NCBI GenBank assembly: GCA_029204225.1
Contig: CM055092.1
Location: 82,407,543-82,471,542, forward strand
Direction: 5' to 3'
Length of the DNA stretch: 64,000 bases
Origin: Diphasiastrum complanatum
Taxonomy: Eukaryota; Streptophyta; Lycopodiopsida; Lycopodiales; Lycopodiaceae
This document shows, one piece after another, positions 21,383-30,752 of the stretch; the first letter of the stretch is position 1; each line of letters opens with the position of its first letter. The notes under the pieces are model-generated. The model saw nothing but the letters and a program-made list of their open reading frames with translations, did no database searches and was not told the origin of the DNA. The translations under genes were made by a program, and so were the position numbers.

Positions 21383-21560
21383 ATCAGTTATGTTGATATA
21401 GCAAATACATCCAAAATTTTAAAGAACTTGACACTCGGCCTTCTACCATACAATACCTCAAAAGGGATTTTCCCATCGAACATAGCACTTGGCCACCTAT
21501 TACATAGAAAATTAGCACACAATAAGACGAGGTTGCGCTCCCAAGTCTGCATTTTCATCA
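21383..21560 (-). pseudogene. Copia integrase fragment
   Basis: Minus strand reading gives RWPSAMFDGKIPFEVLYGRRPSV, then KFFKILDVFAI. It is clearly homologous to NRWPSAILDGRTPFEMLFKRRPSV in the copy at 50780-51952. Only this 3' end of the integrase domain is present, about 60 codons, preceded by decayed residues. Confidence 0.75.
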
Positions 21561-22054
21561 AATACAATTGTATCTTGTGTGAATGGTTGATGTTGTTCTA
21601 CTTTTATTGTGATGTTATTTTTTACTATTGAGAATTGAATATCAATTCTCATATGTACTTGTTGATTGAGTCAAAGTGTAAAAATATGGCTATCTTAGAC
21701 ACCTTAGTATTTCTGACAACATGACTGGCCTTGACACCTTTCGACTCAATCTAGTGTAGGCTCTGTTGTAATAGATGATTCATCTTTTTAGACATGTTAA
21801 GTGATGACACCACTCCTCATGGCAAGTGCCTGGACCAATTTGGTAAAGCACACTTTCTCTCTCTCTTTAATCATGTCTAGATCGTGTGAGGTGATGGCAC
21901 ATCGATCTGAGCTCTTTGAAATATGATAGAGCTAATCAAAGTTTTTAACCCATAGAATTTGGCATTAAATGTTTGTCATAGTGACGTTGATGGTGCCAAG
22001 AGCAGTAGTTGGCATCGGGAACAATGTTGGTACTAGTGGGTCTAGGAGTAAAGC
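21561..22054. other. No gene recognised
   Basis: AT-rich single-copy-looking DNA leading into a tandem repeat. No motif supported. Confidence 0.35.
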
Positions 22055-23345
22055 TTGCTCTTGGAGCTAGCTTTACAACACATGCACACATCCACATTAG
22101 CTCTCATACATTTGTAGAAAGACCAAAATACCAGATTTTCAACTTTTTTTTGAAAGTGTAAGGCACTTTTGGTCATGATAAGCTAGCACAACAATGAAGT
22201 TTTTACTTTCTCATATATTCATACATTTTTTTGCTCATAGAATGATAACAAAACTTATCTTTTATCAATTCAATTTGCTCAAAACCTCTCCATGCTAAAG
22301 ATAAAAGATCTATCATAAACCAGTTGGCCAGAACTTGGAAGACGGACTAATATTTTAACTACACGTCGTCTGACACAACAAAAGAATATATCAATGTTGT
22401 CCACAATAGTGCCTAACATAACAAAAGAGACATATTTTTAATCCTATTGAATCCACCTACAAAATCTTGGAACACCACTTTCAAACCAAATGCTATGACA
22501 TCCTTACTCACTTTGTCAATGTAAAAGAGTAAGTGTAGGTCACATGCACATACATACACCCACATTAGTTTTTTCTATAGAGACCAACTATCCTCTAAAG
22601 ATGAATAGGAGACTTGGTCATGAAGAAGACTAGAACTAAATAGCTCAACCATTCAGATGAAGTCCCTACTTCCTCATAGAAAATTAATGAAAAAGTATAG
22701 TTCATCACTTTAGCTTGCTCAAAAACAACCTAATAAGCATATTTGATAGGCAAAATACACCACTGAAGATAGAAAGAATTAGCATAAACCAATTGATCGA
22801 ACTTGGACGAAAATTTTAGATAAAATTTGCATATATGTTAAAAAGACAATTAAGTCTAGGATAATACCCAACATAATAAAAGAGACACAATTTTCAATCT
22901 TACAAAGTCCACCCACAACTTGAACCATCAAATCCATTATGGATAATCTGGACCGAAGGCTACTATCTCCCTACTTGTTTCATCAAAACACCCAAGAATA
23001 GGTGTACGTCACATGCACAAACATAAATCACTTACATATACACGTGCAAAGACCAATGTGCCGAGTTTTTATACTTCTTAGATGGTGAAGGGCCAGCCCA
23101 TGCATGATGAAGGCTAGTTGTAGAACAAAAAGTCAATCTAATGAGGTGACTTTATCCTCATGGGAGAATGATGAAAATTTAAAGTTCATCCCTTTAGCAA
23201 TCTCAAAGCTCAAAGTAAAAAGCGTAGTTGGTGGGCAGAAAGCACCATCACAAATAGAAACAATCAGTGCTAAAGTTTGGCCACAACTTGGACAAACATC
23301 TCAAATCAGAATTGCATGTCCGCTAACATAGCAAAACAAGTGCAT
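22055..23345. repeat. Degenerate tandem repeat, period about 460-475 bp, nearly three units
   Basis: Three related units. Anchor words recur in order: ACATGCACACATCCACATTAG (22077), CACATGCACATACATACACC (22541) and CACATGCACAAACATAAATC (23010). Likewise ACATAACAAAAGAGACAT (22417) and ACATAATAAAAGAGACAC (22873), then CTAACATAGCAAAACAAG (23323). The units also share the ATAAACCAGTTGGCCAGAACTTGG-type segment. There is no coding potential. It looks like a short satellite array or the internal repeats of an unrecognised element. Confidence 0.7.
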
Positions 23346-23894
23346 TGTGGCGGGCCTGCCTTTGCAACATGTGGGAAACTACACTTTATTAAGTTCTTTT
23401 AAAAAATTGTATTCTAGAAAAAATCACAAGATGGAAATGCATGTTTTGGTAAAAATAAAAAATTACATGTTCGGTTTTCTATTTGATAAAATAACGTCTA
23501 TAGGCAGGTGGTATAATAACATTATTGGTTTTTGTTAATCACACATGTAATATATTGGCGAATGATCTGACCACATTATGATTAATTTGATTTCTTGCTT
23601 TAAAATCTAATGGTGGTGGCAGACTCAAAGATAATCACCCTCTCTTCTTCACCGTACATTTTCTCATAAGCGTTCGGATTATGCCACATATCACGAAGGC
23701 AAATAAAAACAGTCCACATGTTACTATGACACATGGCGTAGATCCAAGTGATCGGGCCTTAAATGCACCGTGTCACTAAGTCCTCTCTCTCTCTCTCTCT
23801 CTAGAGTTGGTGCAAGATCCAAAGTTCGTGTTGATGAATGCTTAATTAAGCATTAGGATTGCAAATCTATGATGTGAATTATGTTGCAACATAA
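23346..23894. other. No gene recognised; short CT tract
   Basis: AT-rich, with a CT run at about 23783-23803. Nothing else supported. Confidence 0.35.
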
Positions 23895-24422
23895 AGAAAT
23901 ATGACACAAATTTCTCAAGCCTACGTGGCAGAGCCTGGTTGGCTTGCCACACAAGCCTATGGCAAGCCTATGTGGCAACCTACAAGATGCATGCATGGCA
24001 GACATGAGGCCTATGCCATGCCTATGCGGTCTACCATGAAAGCCTATGGTAGGCCTACATGGCTTGCAATGTCTCAGCTTTTGAGCCCACCTCTCTATAT
24101 CTCTCCTTGGGTCCACTCAGGCCTATATGGTCAAGCTCTGTTGGCTTGCTGCACAAGCCTATGGTAGGCCGACATGGCTTGCCATGTGGCAAACCCCAAG
24201 CTTGCATGATTTGCCATGTGGTAGGCCTACTTGGCTTGCCATGTGGCAACCTATGATAGGCTTGCTAGATAGTAGGCCTATGTGGCCTACTACATAGCCT
24301 ATGGTAGGCCATGTGACAAGCCACACAAGCCTATGGTAGGCCTACATGGCTTGCCACATGGATAGTCCCAAGCCTACATGGTTTTCCACATGGCTTGCCA
24401 TGTGACAACTTTCAACACCCAA

Positions 24423-24498
<76 letters not shown>

Positions 24499-24715
24499 GT
24501 CCACTGAGGCCTACACAACGGAGCTTGGTTGGCTTGCCATGCAAGCCTATGTTAGAACTACGTGGTTTGTCACGTGGCAAACCCCAAGCTAGCATGACTT
24601 GCCATGGGGTAGGCCTACATAACTTGCGACGTGGCAGTCTGCAACAGGCTTGGTGGATATCAAACCTATGACATGCCTATATGGCCTGCTACACAAGTCC
24701 ATCGAGCCAGGAATT
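23895..24715. repeat. Minisatellite built on CCTATGGTAGGCCTACATGGCTTGCCA
   Basis: The words AAGCCTATGG, TAGGCCTACATGGCTTGCCA and ATGTGGCAA recur many times with a basic spacing of about 40 bp. A higher order is visible: a block of TTGGCTTGCC.CACAAGCCTATGG...GTGGCAAACCCCAAGC occurs around 23935, 24140 and 24525. A CT microsatellite interrupts it. Local inverted symmetry (TAGGCCTA, TGCCA/TGGCA) makes it prone to fold. Open frames of up to 97 codons here come from the repeat. Confidence 0.85.
24427..24496. repeat. (CT)n microsatellite, about 70 bp
   Basis: Perfect CT run inside the minisatellite block. Confidence 0.97.
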
Positions 24716-25069
24716 GGTCGGATTTCGTAAAAAATGGTTAGAACTTCAAACAGGTGGTGTCCACAGGTTTGTGGGCTCGACACAAACCCACAGGTTCATT
24801 CACAACTCAATTCTGACGCCTTTTGGCGAGGGGAATGCCACTAAATGAATTGCTTTCCAACATTCATGAGAACTGGTCCAGTGTCGCCGAACGAAGTCTG
24901 TTTTTTTGGACCCTCTATTCCATCCTATGCTGCACGTCGAGACGAACCTGCAGGACTAAACCAGGCTCCAAACAATTCAGTTTTAACACAAAAACGTGCG
25001 TCCGAACCAAAAACCCTATACGCATTCTTGGGATTCTAGGCCTGTCGAAATTGGTCGGATTCAGTAAAA

Positions 25070-25440
25070 AACGGTCAGATTTTCGGATTTTCTTAAGACT
25101 CGAATTTTTCCAAGACTCGAATTGTTGGAAAGACTCGAATTTTTTTGAAGACTTGAATTTTTCCAAAGGATTGAATTTTTTCCAAAGACTCAAATTTTTC
25201 CAAAGACTCGAATTTTCTTGAAGGATCGAAGGACCATTTGTATTGTCAAGTCAAATTTTTCAAAAGACTAAAATTTTTCGAAAGACTCAATTTTATCAAA
25301 AAGCTCGATTTTTTTTCCCAAAGACTCGAATTTTTTAGAAGACTAGAATTTTTCCGAAGACTCGAATGTTTTTAAAGGCTCAATTTTTTCCAAGGACTCA
25401 AATTTTTCCAAACACTCAAATTTTTTCAAAGACTCGGATG
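25070..25440. repeat. AAGACTCGAATTTTTCC minisatellite
   Basis: About 18-20 imperfect copies of a 16-20 bp unit (AAAGACTCGAATTTTTCC and variants with AAGACTTGAATTT, AAGACTCAAATTT). It is preceded by the phrase AATTGGTCGGATTnnGTAAAAAA, which also occurs at 24710-24735. The frame across it (24823-25221) is an artefact (repeating Phe/Leu/Glu). Confidence 0.9.
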
Positions 25441-25545
25441 TTAGATATTCGAGATGCGAGATGTGCAAGATCAGCCATGATCCAAATCATCGGCCGCCAC
25501 CTAGATCGGCCTCCGTTGCCTGTCAACAACGGGCACTCTTTACTA

Positions 25546-25549
<4 letters not shown>

Positions 25550-25586
<37 letters not shown>

Positions 25587-25590
25587 CACT
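25550..25590. repeat. (TG)n(TA)n compound microsatellite
   Basis: GTGTGTGTGTGTG followed directly by TATATA dinucleotides. Confidence 0.95.
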
Positions 25591-25914
25591 AGTTGGTTGT
25601 GCTCGTCGATGATGGGCAATGGGTACTTACCCACAAAAAGTGTTTATATATTTTTGGAGGTTGTGTTTTTTACCATTTCTTTTAAACCTATTTAGCTTTT
25701 CCTTTTGCAAATGGGTGATATTTTTTACGGCACCTCACACATTCTCTCTAAAAATAGTGTTTATATATTTTTGCAGGATGTGTTTTTTTTACCATCCTAT
25801 TAAAACCTATTTAGCTTTTCCTTTTGAAAATGGGTGAAATTTTTTTATCATCAGTCGTCACCCCGATTGTCGCCCGCCTGTCAACAACAGACATACACAT
25901 TAATATGTATATAT

Positions 25915-25993
25915 ATATGTATATCTATATAGATACATATATATGTACATACATACATATATATATCTATGTACATACATACATATATATATC

Positions 25994-26075
<82 letters not shown>

Positions 26076-26090
26076 CATATATGTGTGTAT
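25915..26090. repeat. TA/CA-rich microsatellite block
   Basis: Interrupted ATAC/ATCTATGT units (25915-25995), then a long (TA)n and a (CA)n run to about 26070. Confidence 0.95.
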
Positions 26091-26094
26091 ATAT

Positions 26095-26320
26095 TCTCCA
26101 CGGCACAGGTGCCGTACCATGGCACACATGCCGTGGTACGACACCTGTTTATTTTATTTTTATTTTTATTTTTGGTTTTTCACTAAAAACATGACTAAAA
26201 AAAATTTAAAAGAAAAAAAAAAACGGGGGCCCTGGGTGCCATGGAACTGAAGTTCCACGGCACCTGTACGGCACCCATGGCACCGGTGTTGTACCAGGTG
26301 CTGTACCACGACACCTAGAA
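26095..26320. repeat. Palindromic cluster (CGGCACAGGTGCCGTACCATGG and its complement)
   Basis: Segment 26099-26147 and segment 26250-26317 are inverted versions of each other, sharing the words GGCACC, GTACCATGGCAC and CCGTGGTACGACACC. Each also contains internal short palindromes (CCATGG, GGTGCC). The spacer is AT-rich with A and T runs. This fits a small foldback element. Confidence 0.6.
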
Positions 26321-26644
26321 CTTTGATATATATATATATACTACTTGGTGGTGCCCGTCGATGACGGGCAATGGGCACTTACCCACAAAAAGTGTATATA
26401 TTTTTGGAGGCTGTGTTTTTTTACCATTTTTTTTTTATAATTTAGCTTTTCCTTTTGCAAATGGGTGACATTTTTTGCCGGCAAAACATGACATTTTTGT
26501 CGGCAAATGTGAGCTCATGAGAGGTAGAGAAAATGAGAGAGAATGAGAGAGAGAGAGAGAAAAGTGAGTGGGAGGGAATAATAGTAACTTTCAAGTTTTG
26601 GGGGGCCCTACCAAATGGAGTGTGCCCATCGATGGTGGGTGGCC

Positions 26645-26700
26645 GATGGTGTGTGTGTGTGGGGGGGGGGGGTGGTGGAGAGAGAGAGAGAGAGCCCCAC
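26645..26700. repeat. GT, poly-G and GA compound microsatellite
   Basis: GTGTGTGTGTG, a run of G, then GAGAGA. The same GT/G/GA order recurs at 42874-42937. Confidence 0.95.
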
Positions 26701-26870
26701 GCCCGCTCCCTTACATTCCTCCCTGCACCCTCCCCATGTGCATGCCCTTGTGTCTTCCCCGCCCGCTCCGTTGCGCCCCCTCCCCACGCCCTCCCCGACG
26801 TGCCTTCCCTTTGCCCTCCATGCGCCCTTGGTATGCCCTTTCGGCGTGGCCTCCCCGTTTGCTCTCCCGG

Positions 26871-26872
<2 letters not shown>

Positions 26873-26952
<80 letters not shown>
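26873..26952. repeat. (GA)n microsatellite, about 80 bp
   Basis: Perfect run within a locally GC-rich island (26690-26870). The overlapping open frames on both strands are artefacts. Confidence 0.97.
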
Positions 26953-26955
<3 letters not shown>

Positions 26956-27515
26956 GGGTGACATACGGGGGAGTATGAATGACATAGGGAGAGAAAGAGA
27001 GGAGTGCTACATAGGGGGGGTAGGTGTGACAGAGTAGGCATGACTAAGGTAGAGAAAGAGCGAACAGTGCCCGCCAATGGCAGCGGGCACGTGTGTGTGC
27101 ACACACGTGGGGGGGGGGGATGCGATGCAAAGAGAGAGATACAAGATTGCACTTAGTTTCTCTTGACAAAGCAAGATTGAAACCTTTTGAAGCCTTTATT
27201 CATAATCCAACAAGGTAAAATATAGCTAAAAAATAAAATACAGTACTAAAAAAACACCATAAAGCATAACCACTTTCAAGGCGTCTTGCCACCATCCCAC
27301 AAAACAAAACCACACAAGTTAATTTAGTGAGGAAGACAGGTGTCATAGCTGAACGTCAGTTGTTATTTATGTCCAAAAGAAGTTATATTTGAAGAAACAA
27401 TTGTCAAGTTATGCAAGGTAACTCAGTGTTAATGTAGTGCAGGCTCTGATTTCAGTCTGTTTTAAGTGTAGATAGCTGTAGAATCTGTAGAACGTTCATT
27501 GGTTTGTATGCTAAT
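26953..27515. other. No gene recognised
   Basis: Low-complexity G/A-rich start with a CACGTG-centred hairpin near 27088-27112 (CACGTGTGTGTGCACACACGTG), then AT-rich DNA up to the copia fragment. No coding motif. Confidence 0.4.
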
Positions 27516-28380
27516 CTATGAATGAGCGTTCCTTTTAAGAATCTTTGATCTCGGCCTCATCAAAGATTTCTTTTTTATTCTCATAAAAAAATAAACATCT
27601 CTACTCTCAATTGTAATTGAGGTAGAGGGAATATAAGTTCTGTATGCCTTCTTGTTGGATGAGTATCCAACCATGATCCCTTTGACTGAATTTGGGTCAT
27701 CTCTTTTCCTTGTTTCCAAGGGTACATGAACAAAGCAAGCACATCAAAAAACTCTAAGGTGATCAACCTTAGGTTTCTTCTTAAACAAGACTTCATATGG
27801 TGATCTTCATAGAAGTGTATTGTGAGTAATCTATTGCACAGATAATTTGCACAATTAATTGCTTCTCCCCAATATTCAATAGGAAAAGAAGCTTCAACTC
27901 GAATTGCTTTAGCACATTCACATAGAGATCAATTTTTTCTTTCAGCAACCCCATTTTGAGATGGGGAATAAGCACAAGGAAACTCTCTCTTAATCCCTTC
28001 AACCTCACAATAATCATAGAACTTGTTGGAGATGCATTCACCTCCTCCATCGCATCTCAAAGCTTTTTAACTTTAAAAGACAACTATTTTTCAACATAAG
28101 CTTTGAAAACTAAGAAGTGTTCAAACAACATAGCTTTTGAAGAAAGTAGGTACAACCAAGTATATCTTGTAAAACCATCAATGAAGGTAACAAAACAAGT
28201 TGTACCACCAATACTTTTTGAGGAAGAAAAGTAAACATCCGAGTGAATTAATTCCAAAAGGATGAGAAGTCTTAATAGAAGACTTTTGATATGGCTTTCT
28301 ATGTAATTTTGCAATAGCACAAGCCTCACATGGCTTGACATCTTTGGAAAGTGATCTTGGTAGGCCAATAGCCTTATCAT
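27516..28380 (-). pseudogene. Copia integrase, decayed (element C)
   Basis: Minus strand. From 28380 down, the frames show the catalytic core start (LIHSDVYF, TTCFVTFIDGFTRYTWLY, then KAYVEK). A decayed middle part (CDGGGE-like near 28040) follows. Then the C-terminal region from 27770 has FVHVPLETRKRDDPNSVKGIMVGYSS, KAYRTYIPST and ESRDVYF. Several frameshifts and stops. It ends near 27516 with no RT, so this element is truncated on its 3' side. Confidence 0.85.
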
Positions 28381-29116
28381 TCTTGATCACTTTAGACATA
28401 ACAGCAATTTCACAAAAGTTTGCATTCTCATAAAAATTTAACTTGAAGATGCCACCATATCTAGATCCATTAGCTACGATCTCATCACCTTTCTTAATAA
28501 AGCAAGTATTGGCATTGAATTTCACATCACAGCCACAATCAAGCAACTTTCCAACACTTATCAAGCTCTTTGTAAGCTTAGGAACAAAAAGAACATTGGA
28601 AAGTAATTGAACTTTAGAAGAAGCCAATTTTAATGGAATATTGTCAATTCCTTCAATAGAGCATTCATGATCATTTGCTATATAAATAGATCTTTTATGT
28701 CCTTTGTAAGGTACAATAGAGTCAAAAGACTCCAAAACACATATGTGATGAGGCACCACTATTGATGTACCATGCTCCATCCTTCTTGAAGGGTGTTGAA
28801 AAAAAGCTTGACACCATGGGAGATCCTTCTCCTTCACTTGCAATAAAGTCTTCTTCTTTCTCATTAGAGAGATTTGCTTGTTTGAGTTGATTTTTCTTTT
28901 TGAAGCAATTAGAGGCATAGTGCCCCTTCTTGCCACAAAAGAAACACTTGACTTTCTTTTTCTTGGTTTTGGAAGTAGAAGGATGAGTTGAGTCATCGTC
29001 TGCTCCATCTTTGTCTTTGTCCTTGGCTTTGTCTTTGTTGAAAGCTTGAGAAAACTGGTTCTTGCTCCTCCCTTTATGCTTGTCCTTGACAGAGAGAGCT
29101 TTGTCACTTCCAACAT
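28381..29116 (-). pseudogene. Copia protease to GAG-pre-integrase region (element C)
   Basis: Minus strand, in the frame shifted from gag. It contains YKGHKRSIYIANDHECSIEG, LSNVLFVPKLTKSLISVGKL and FIKKGDEIVANGSR, then jumps to KNDKAIGLPRSL and CEACAIAKLHRKPY. The H..H half of the integrase zinc motif (usually WHKR.GHL) is missing, while the CX2C half remains, so about 25 residues were deleted. Integration function would be lost. Confidence 0.82.
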
Positions 29117-29771
29117 GCTCGAGTTTGTTCATCCTTGAAAGTTTGTAACTTTGCCTTGTTTTTTCAGAGATGAGAATTTCTTGAAGAGTCTCCAAATTGG
29201 GCAACTCCTCCTTTATGGCAAAGGATTGAACAAGATTATCATAGTCTTCTTTTAAGCCATTAAGAATGACTTGTACTAGCTCATCTTGATTGATTATGAC
29301 ACCAACACAAGCAAGCTCCCTATGAAGATCTTTTATTCTTAGAACATAATTTGATGCACTCTCCTCACCTCTTTGAAAACTTTGAAAAATCTGATTTCTA
29401 AGAGTGAGTATTCTAGAAGTGTTCTTAGCTTCATAGATTGACTTAAGTGCATCCCAAGCTTCTTTAGCAGTGGTGCAAGATCCTATTTCTCTTAGAATCT
29501 CATTAGAGACATTCATTTTTCTGAAGTGTAGAGCCACTCTAGCTCTCTTCCTATACTTTGGTATTTCAAGTTGTTCTTGAGGCTCCTCCTCAATACCAAG
29601 TACTATGTCCATAACATCTTGGAGTATAAGAACTAACTCCATCCTAACCTTCCATATTGAATAATTGGAGTTACTTAGTCTTTCACTTGGTTCTAAGAGA
29701 TATCCTCCTACAGGTGCCATATTGTGAAGACTTCTTGTTATTGGACAATTGTATGTTTGAGCTTGTTCCAA
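28722..29771 (-). CDS. Copia gag with zinc knuckle and mutated protease start (element C)
   Basis: Minus strand, 349 codons open. MEQAQTYNCPITRSLHNMAP start, then LSNSNYSIWKVRMELVLILQD, KMNVSNEILREIGSCTTAKEAW, SIYEAKNTSRILTLRNQIF, LNGLKEDYDNLVQSFAIKEEL and EILISEKTRQSYKL. A lysine-rich hinge follows, then the CFFCGKKGHYASNC knuckle (CX2CX4HX4C). The frame ends just after WYINSGASSHM, the protease active site with Asp changed to Asn at 28761-28763. It is the longest open gag in the window. Its leader is interrupted by the nested LTR element 30252-33994. Confidence 0.9.
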   Translation of the reverse strand: MEQAQTYNCPITRSLHNMAPVGGYLLEPSERLSNSNYSIWKVRMELVLILQDVMDIVLGIEEEPQEQLEIPKYRKRARVALHFRKMNVSNEILREIGSCTTAKEAWDALKSIYEAKNTSRILTLRNQIFQSFQRGEESASNYVLRIKDLHRELACVGVIINQDELVQVILNGLKEDYDNLVQSFAIKEELPNLETLQEILISEKTRQSYKLSRMNKLEHVGSDKALSVKDKHKGRSKNQFSQAFNKDKAKDKDKDGADDDSTHPSTSKTKKKKVKCFFCGKKGHYASNCFKKKNQLKQANLSNEKEEDFIASEGEGSPMVSSFFSTPFKKDGAWYINSGASSHMCFGVF

Positions 29772-30246
29772 ACAAACTTGATGTTGCTACTCTCTTTCAC
29801 TATAAAAATTTTCAAGGGTGTGCTACCAATCCTATGTGAAAAACTTGCAACTATATTTGAGATAGATGTCAAATATTCCACAAAACAAGATAATCTAGAT
29901 CAATCTCTCAAAATGAATTGAGAAGTATAGACAAGTTTTGATTATACTTTTGGCACGTATTAGATGCTACAAAAGAAAAACACTAATGATTCAAAGAAGG
30001 CTCAAAGTGTTCAATAACTCCAAACTTTGTCTTAATCTACAGTTTCTTGTATTGATTACTCAAAACAATGGATTGTAAATCAAGCTAAATTGAATCAAAT
30101 AAAAAAAATGGTCACTCAGACTTTGGACCTCTCCCTACCCTCTTTAAGAGCTTATAACTCTTGATAGACATATCAGATTGATTTGAGATCAATTGCAATG
30201 GAAAGTACTCCTTGTAAGCTTTTCATCAAGCTATAACATCAATATC
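29772..30246 (-). other. Leader of copia element C, inner part
   Basis: Untranslated DNA between the gag ATG and the nested insertion. It continues beyond the insertion at 34000-34211. Confidence 0.65.
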
Positions 30247-30251
30247 TTTGG

Positions 30252-30740
30252 AGTTAGAAATCAGTTTTGATCTGATTCATTAGTATAAGCTCTAAATGTG
30301 ATAATATAATTACTGTACAGTTTATTTGGTTTATTGTATATGGTTGTGATCAGAACATGACCCATTAGGACATATTGATCAGGCATTGATCCCGTAGCCG
30401 GCTACTTATTGATCCTGTAGCCGGCTACTTGGGTTAGCCGAGTAGTCACACATAGGAAAAATTAGCATGTACAGAGTTATTTACAGCTCTTGCTATACTT
30501 GGGGGCATGTCCCAAGTTTGTTGGTCGAATTTGGCCATATTGGACCCGACCTCAGGTGGTAGGCCAATTTTAGGACACCTGTCTTTTCATGCAATTTGTG
30601 AATACTATATATGTACAATGTTTCTTTGTAATCTATTGACTTTTGCTGTGCCATCCATACATGAGAGCTTGTGAGGAGTAGCTATGGTGATTGTGTGATG
30701 TGATCTGCATACTACACTAGATTCTATCGGAATTTCAACT
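30252..30740 (+). repeat. 5' LTR of the nested non-autonomous element
   Basis: 489 bp. It contains an extra about 35-bp repeat unit that the right LTR lacks: the 12-bp palindrome GTAGCCGGCTAC occurs twice here (near 30393 and 30417) and once on the right. The rest of the two LTRs aligns from AGTTAGAAATCAG to CGGAATTTCAACT. Confidence 0.93.
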
Positions 30741-30752
30741 TGGTATCAGAGC
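30741..30752 (+). promoter_or_regulatory. iMet tRNA primer-binding site
   Basis: Exact TGGTATCAGAGC, complementary to the 3' end of plant initiator tRNA-Met, abutting the LTR end. Confidence 0.95.

Larger units (their letters stand above)
25590..26480. repeat. Dispersed repeat family, three copies, with palindromic heads
   Basis: The sequence CTTACCCACAAAAAGTG..TATATATTTTTGGAGG.TGTGTTTTTTACC...TTTAGCTTTTCCTTTTGCAAATGGGTGA is found at 25625-25725 and 26380-26470, and in shorter form at 25750-25835. Copies one and three are headed by a small palindrome (CCCGTCGATGACGGGC at 26354-26369; the first copy is decayed). The copies flank microsatellite DNA. Confidence 0.75.

Noticed and set aside
21428-21631. 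Plus-strand 67-codon gene
   Set aside because: It is the antisense shadow of a copia integrase fragment on the minus strand.
23895-25440. CRISPR-like regular repeats
   Set aside because: Units are degenerate minisatellites without unique equal-length spacers, and the genome is clearly a plant nuclear one.
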